Source: Gemmatimonadota bacterium | GTDB lineage: Bacteria; Latescibacterota; UBA2968; UBA8231 | Direction: 5' to 3' | DNA length: 7,517 nucleotides | Assembly: GCA_026706165.1 (NCBI GenBank) | Contig: JAPOZF010000344.1 | Coordinates: forward strand, 1-7,517 | Shown: piece after piece, positions 6,670 through 7,517 of the stretch | Layout: each line of letters opens with the position of its first letter | Position numbering within the stretch: the stretch's first letter is position 1 | Notes under the pieces: model-generated | What the model was told of the DNA's origin: nothing | The model's input: only the letters and a program-made list of their open reading frames with translations | Databases searched by the model: none | Position numbers and translations under genes: made by a program

Positions 6670-6700
6670 AAGCCGCTCCCTTCACGGAGGCGGCTTTTTT
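6670..6700 (+). terminator. Strong Rho-independent terminator
   Basis: AAGCCGCTCC (6670-6679) pairs with GGAGGCGGCTT (6686-6696) with one bulged G, a 6-nt loop CTTCAC and a run of six T (6695-6700). On the minus strand no T-run follows the stem. It lies 246 nt after the mazG stop, so it either ends a long mazG 3' UTR or ends a separate short transcript from the AT-rich region. Confidence 0.85.
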
Positions 6701-6900
6701 GTTAATGAACAATAGAATGCCTTCCCGATCCTGACGCGGGCTCACTCCTTCAAAAGGAGCGTGGTCTTTTGGACCTTCTGCCCGACCGCGCGTGCCCCTT
6801 CGAGCCGGAGCCTGACTACATAACATTATTCAAGAGCAGGGAACCCCGAATCGAAAGGGGGAGGGTGGAATGGACGAACCCTCCCGCAAAGGGCCGCGGT

Positions 6901-7078
6901 TTATCCCGGATCCTGTCCCGGTTCCTGGCTTTCAGGCATGTGGCAGCCGACGCGGCGCTCGACGAACAAGCAGGTGGGGTTGGCCGCGTTGTCGTTGAGC
7001 TTGATGCGCAGTCTTTTCACGAGAGTGCGGACCACGCGCATTTCCCCGGAGTGGGCCGGGCCCCCAGATCCTTCTCAG
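6901..7078 (-). pseudogene. Remnant of an OmpR/PhoB-type response regulator (winged-helix C-terminus), frameshifted and 5'-truncated
   Basis: The minus strand encodes the end of a winged-helix DNA-binding domain in two frames. From 7078 it reads LRRIWGPG, the family's conserved (L)RRVWG element. Then from 7053 in another frame come HSGEM, RVVRTLVKRLRIKLND and NAANPTCLFVERRVGCHM, equivalent to the recognition helix and the C-terminal hairpin ending in RGVGYR. Skipping one C in GGCCCAC (7054) joins the two frames into one smooth family sequence. The receiver domain and the start of the winged helix are missing; the upper frame is closed by a TGA at 7129-7127, and the small Zn-finger gene begins on the other strand just beyond. 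The stop is TAA at 6901. The terminator at 6463-6500 could once have served this gene. I read it as a decayed gene, unless the base is an assembly error. Confidence 0.6.
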
Positions 7079-7101
7079 CCCCGGCCCTGATTCGGGTGTT
7101 T

Positions 7102-7134
7102 CCCGTTGTATTGAACAGGCATGCATTCAACGGG
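7102..7134 (+). promoter_or_regulatory. Inverted repeat overlapping the Shine-Dalgarno of the Zn-finger gene
   Basis: CCCGTTG (7102-7108) and CAACGGG (7128-7134) are perfect complements, with two further pairs after one mismatch and a 13-nt loop. The right arm includes the first three G of GGGAGG (7132-7137), the Shine-Dalgarno for the ATG at 7144. In RNA the hairpin would partly hide the ribosome binding site. As DNA it could be an operator or a mobile-element end. Confidence 0.35.
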
Positions 7135-7143
7135 AGGTCTTCG

Positions 7144-7358
7144 ATGGTAAAAAAAGATCCCTTCGCATCCCAACCAAGGTGGACGTAGCTCAGCGCAGTC
7201 ACTACTGCAAAGCCGGTAGCCGACATCGCATTCAGGACGGAGACAAGCGACTCAAAGTCCGCAACGGGGGCAGCCTGGATCATTGCTGCCCCGAATGCGC
7301 CAGAAAGATGGTCCGCCGCGACATGGACACACTTGAAAAGCTCGCCGGCGAGTTTTGA
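7144..7358 (+). CDS. Small Zn-finger-like protein requiring a -1 frameshift at an A7 slippery run
   Basis: The ATG at 7144 has an excellent ribosome binding site (GGGAGG, 6-nt spacing), but its frame ends at TAG 7186-7188 after 14 codons. A -1 shift on A AAA AAA (7149-7155) gives a 71-residue protein beginning MVKKRSLRIPTK and ending at TGA 7356-7358. Its body looks real: HYCKAGSRHRI (20-30), DGDKRLKVRNGG (32-43), then HCCPECARKM (47-56) and a basic amphipathic tail. Cys22, His28, Cys48 or Cys49 and Cys52 could bind zinc, reminiscent of PARP-type or other treble-clef small fingers, but I cannot assign a family. In the shifted frame there is no upstream ATG, GTG or TTG back to at least 7041; the first internal GTG (7179) lacks a usable site. 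The alternatives are a sequencing or assembly indel (A8 restores the frame) or a real null mutation. It lies immediately upstream of an IS66-like transposase fragment. Confidence 0.5.
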
Positions 7359-7517
7359 GCTGGAGCAGGAACTGGCCCGCCGCAAGGGACGCTCCCGCCG
7401 GGGCGCCGGCTCGTCGCCATCGGACGCTTCCTCGTCGCTGCGCACCGGCGCCTCCAAGCGCCGATCCTCGGGGCGCTCCCCGGGCGCACAGCCCGGGCAC
7501 GAAGGGCACGGCCGCTC
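7357..7517 (+). pseudogene. N-terminal region of an IS66-like transposase, cut by the window end, start missing
   Basis: The frame from 7357 begins ELEQELARRKG, goes through a Ser/Arg-rich linker (GSSPSDASSS) and reaches SPGAQPGHEGHGR at the window edge. This order (coiled coil, a segment like NSSKPPSSD, then GGQPGHxGH) is characteristic of the N-terminus of IS66-family transposases. No ATG or GTG precedes it in a sensible place: the frame is open from 7189 but encodes unlikely sequence there, and the only candidates are TTG 7333 and CTG 7360 without ribosome binding sites. Skipping one T of the TTTT run at 7353-7356 would fuse it to the Zn-finger protein (GEF-ELEQ). It is probably 5'-truncated or frameshifted. 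The catalytic DDE domain would lie outside the window. Confidence 0.55.

Larger units (their letters stand above)
6425..6900. other. Gene-free, partly AT-rich spacer after mazG
   Basis: I see no convincing gene in this stretch of almost 480 bp. It holds a terminator on each strand and an AT-rich segment at about 6540-6670, unlike the GC-rich DNA on both sides. It also has an inverted repeat, CTCCTT-CAA-AAGGAG, at 6745-6759. Tiny frames such as ATG 6544 (9 codons) and ATG 6571 (12 codons) have no good ribosome binding sites. The segment may contain a short RNA ending at the 6700 terminator. Confidence 0.6.

Noticed and set aside
6745..6759. CTCCTT-CAA-AAGGAG as a terminator
   Set aside because: The stem is only 6 bp and the T-run (6767-6770) is separated from it, so it is kept only as an inverted repeat.
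6554..6826. Minus-strand 90-codon open frame in the spacer
   Set aside because: It has no ribosome binding site, no family similarity, and runs through the strong terminator at 6670-6700; composition changes abruptly inside it.
7022..7143. Upstream in-frame extension of the Zn-finger protein (CGPRAFPRS...CIEQACIQREVF), briefly considered as a YlxR-like domain
   Set aside because: There is no start codon in that stretch and the Cys spacing does not match; the same DNA reads as response-regulator sequence on the other strand.
7017..7457. Minus-strand 146-codon open frame at the right end
   Set aside because: It is antisense to the Zn-finger and IS66-like sequences, which carry recognisable motifs, and has no recognisable motif of its own.
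1..7517. CRISPR arrays, tRNA or rRNA genes, integrase attachment sites
   Set aside because: No regularly spaced repeats, no cloverleaf-like segments and no rRNA-like conserved stretches were seen on either strand.

Overview
The window is a GC-rich stretch of about 6.4 kb of bacterial chromosome with ordinary, intact genes, followed by about 1.1 kb of AT-rich and decayed accessory DNA. The protein families and their style (sigma-54 activators without receiver domains, an RlmI/RlmK-like methyltransferase ending in a GLFLDQR-type domain, Soj/ParA, tandem-domain MazG) fit a Gram-negative, probably deltaproteobacterial (Desulfuromonadales/Geobacter-like) genome. That placement is inferred from sequence style, not from any search.

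Layout. Bases 1-57 may hold the first codons of a minus-strand gene that leaves the window. Positions 101-1135 (minus) and 1444-2415 (plus) are two divergent sigma-54 enhancer-binding proteins, each only an AAA+ domain plus a Fis-type helix-turn-helix. Their 308-bp intergenic region holds a near-consensus sigma-54 promoter aimed at the minus-strand gene and an imperfect dyad placed where an upstream activator site would be. The plus-strand activator overlaps by 4 nt a SAM-dependent RNA methyltransferase-like gene (2412-3353). That gene converges, with 7 bp between stops, on a metal-dependent amidohydrolase (3361-4119, minus), which lies downstream of a Soj/ParA ATPase (4190-4966, minus) that has no parB beside it. 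Divergent from parA is a two-gene plus-strand operon for nucleotide pool cleaning: a small dCTPase-like/MazG-like pyrophosphohydrolase (5190-5591) overlapping by 4 nt a full two-domain MazG (5588-6424).

After mazG the character changes. There is a minus-strand terminator facing mazG (6463-6500), an AT-rich stretch with a 6-bp-arm operator-like inverted repeat (6601-6617) and a strong plus-strand terminator (6670-6700). Next come a frameshifted remnant of an OmpR/PhoB-type response regulator DNA-binding domain (6901-7078, minus) and a small Zn-finger-like protein readable only through a -1 shift at an A7 slippery run (7144-7358). The window ends in the N-terminal part of an IS66-like transposase.

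The most unusual points are the A AAA AAA frameshift site in the Zn-finger gene, the divergent receiver-less sigma-54 activator pair with its own sigma-54 promoter, and the altered GAFTGA (GLFTGA) and sensor II sequences in the second activator. I see no clear evidence of a complete new multi-gene system. The three apparent indels crowded into the last 500 bp must be separated from assembly error before anything is built on them.
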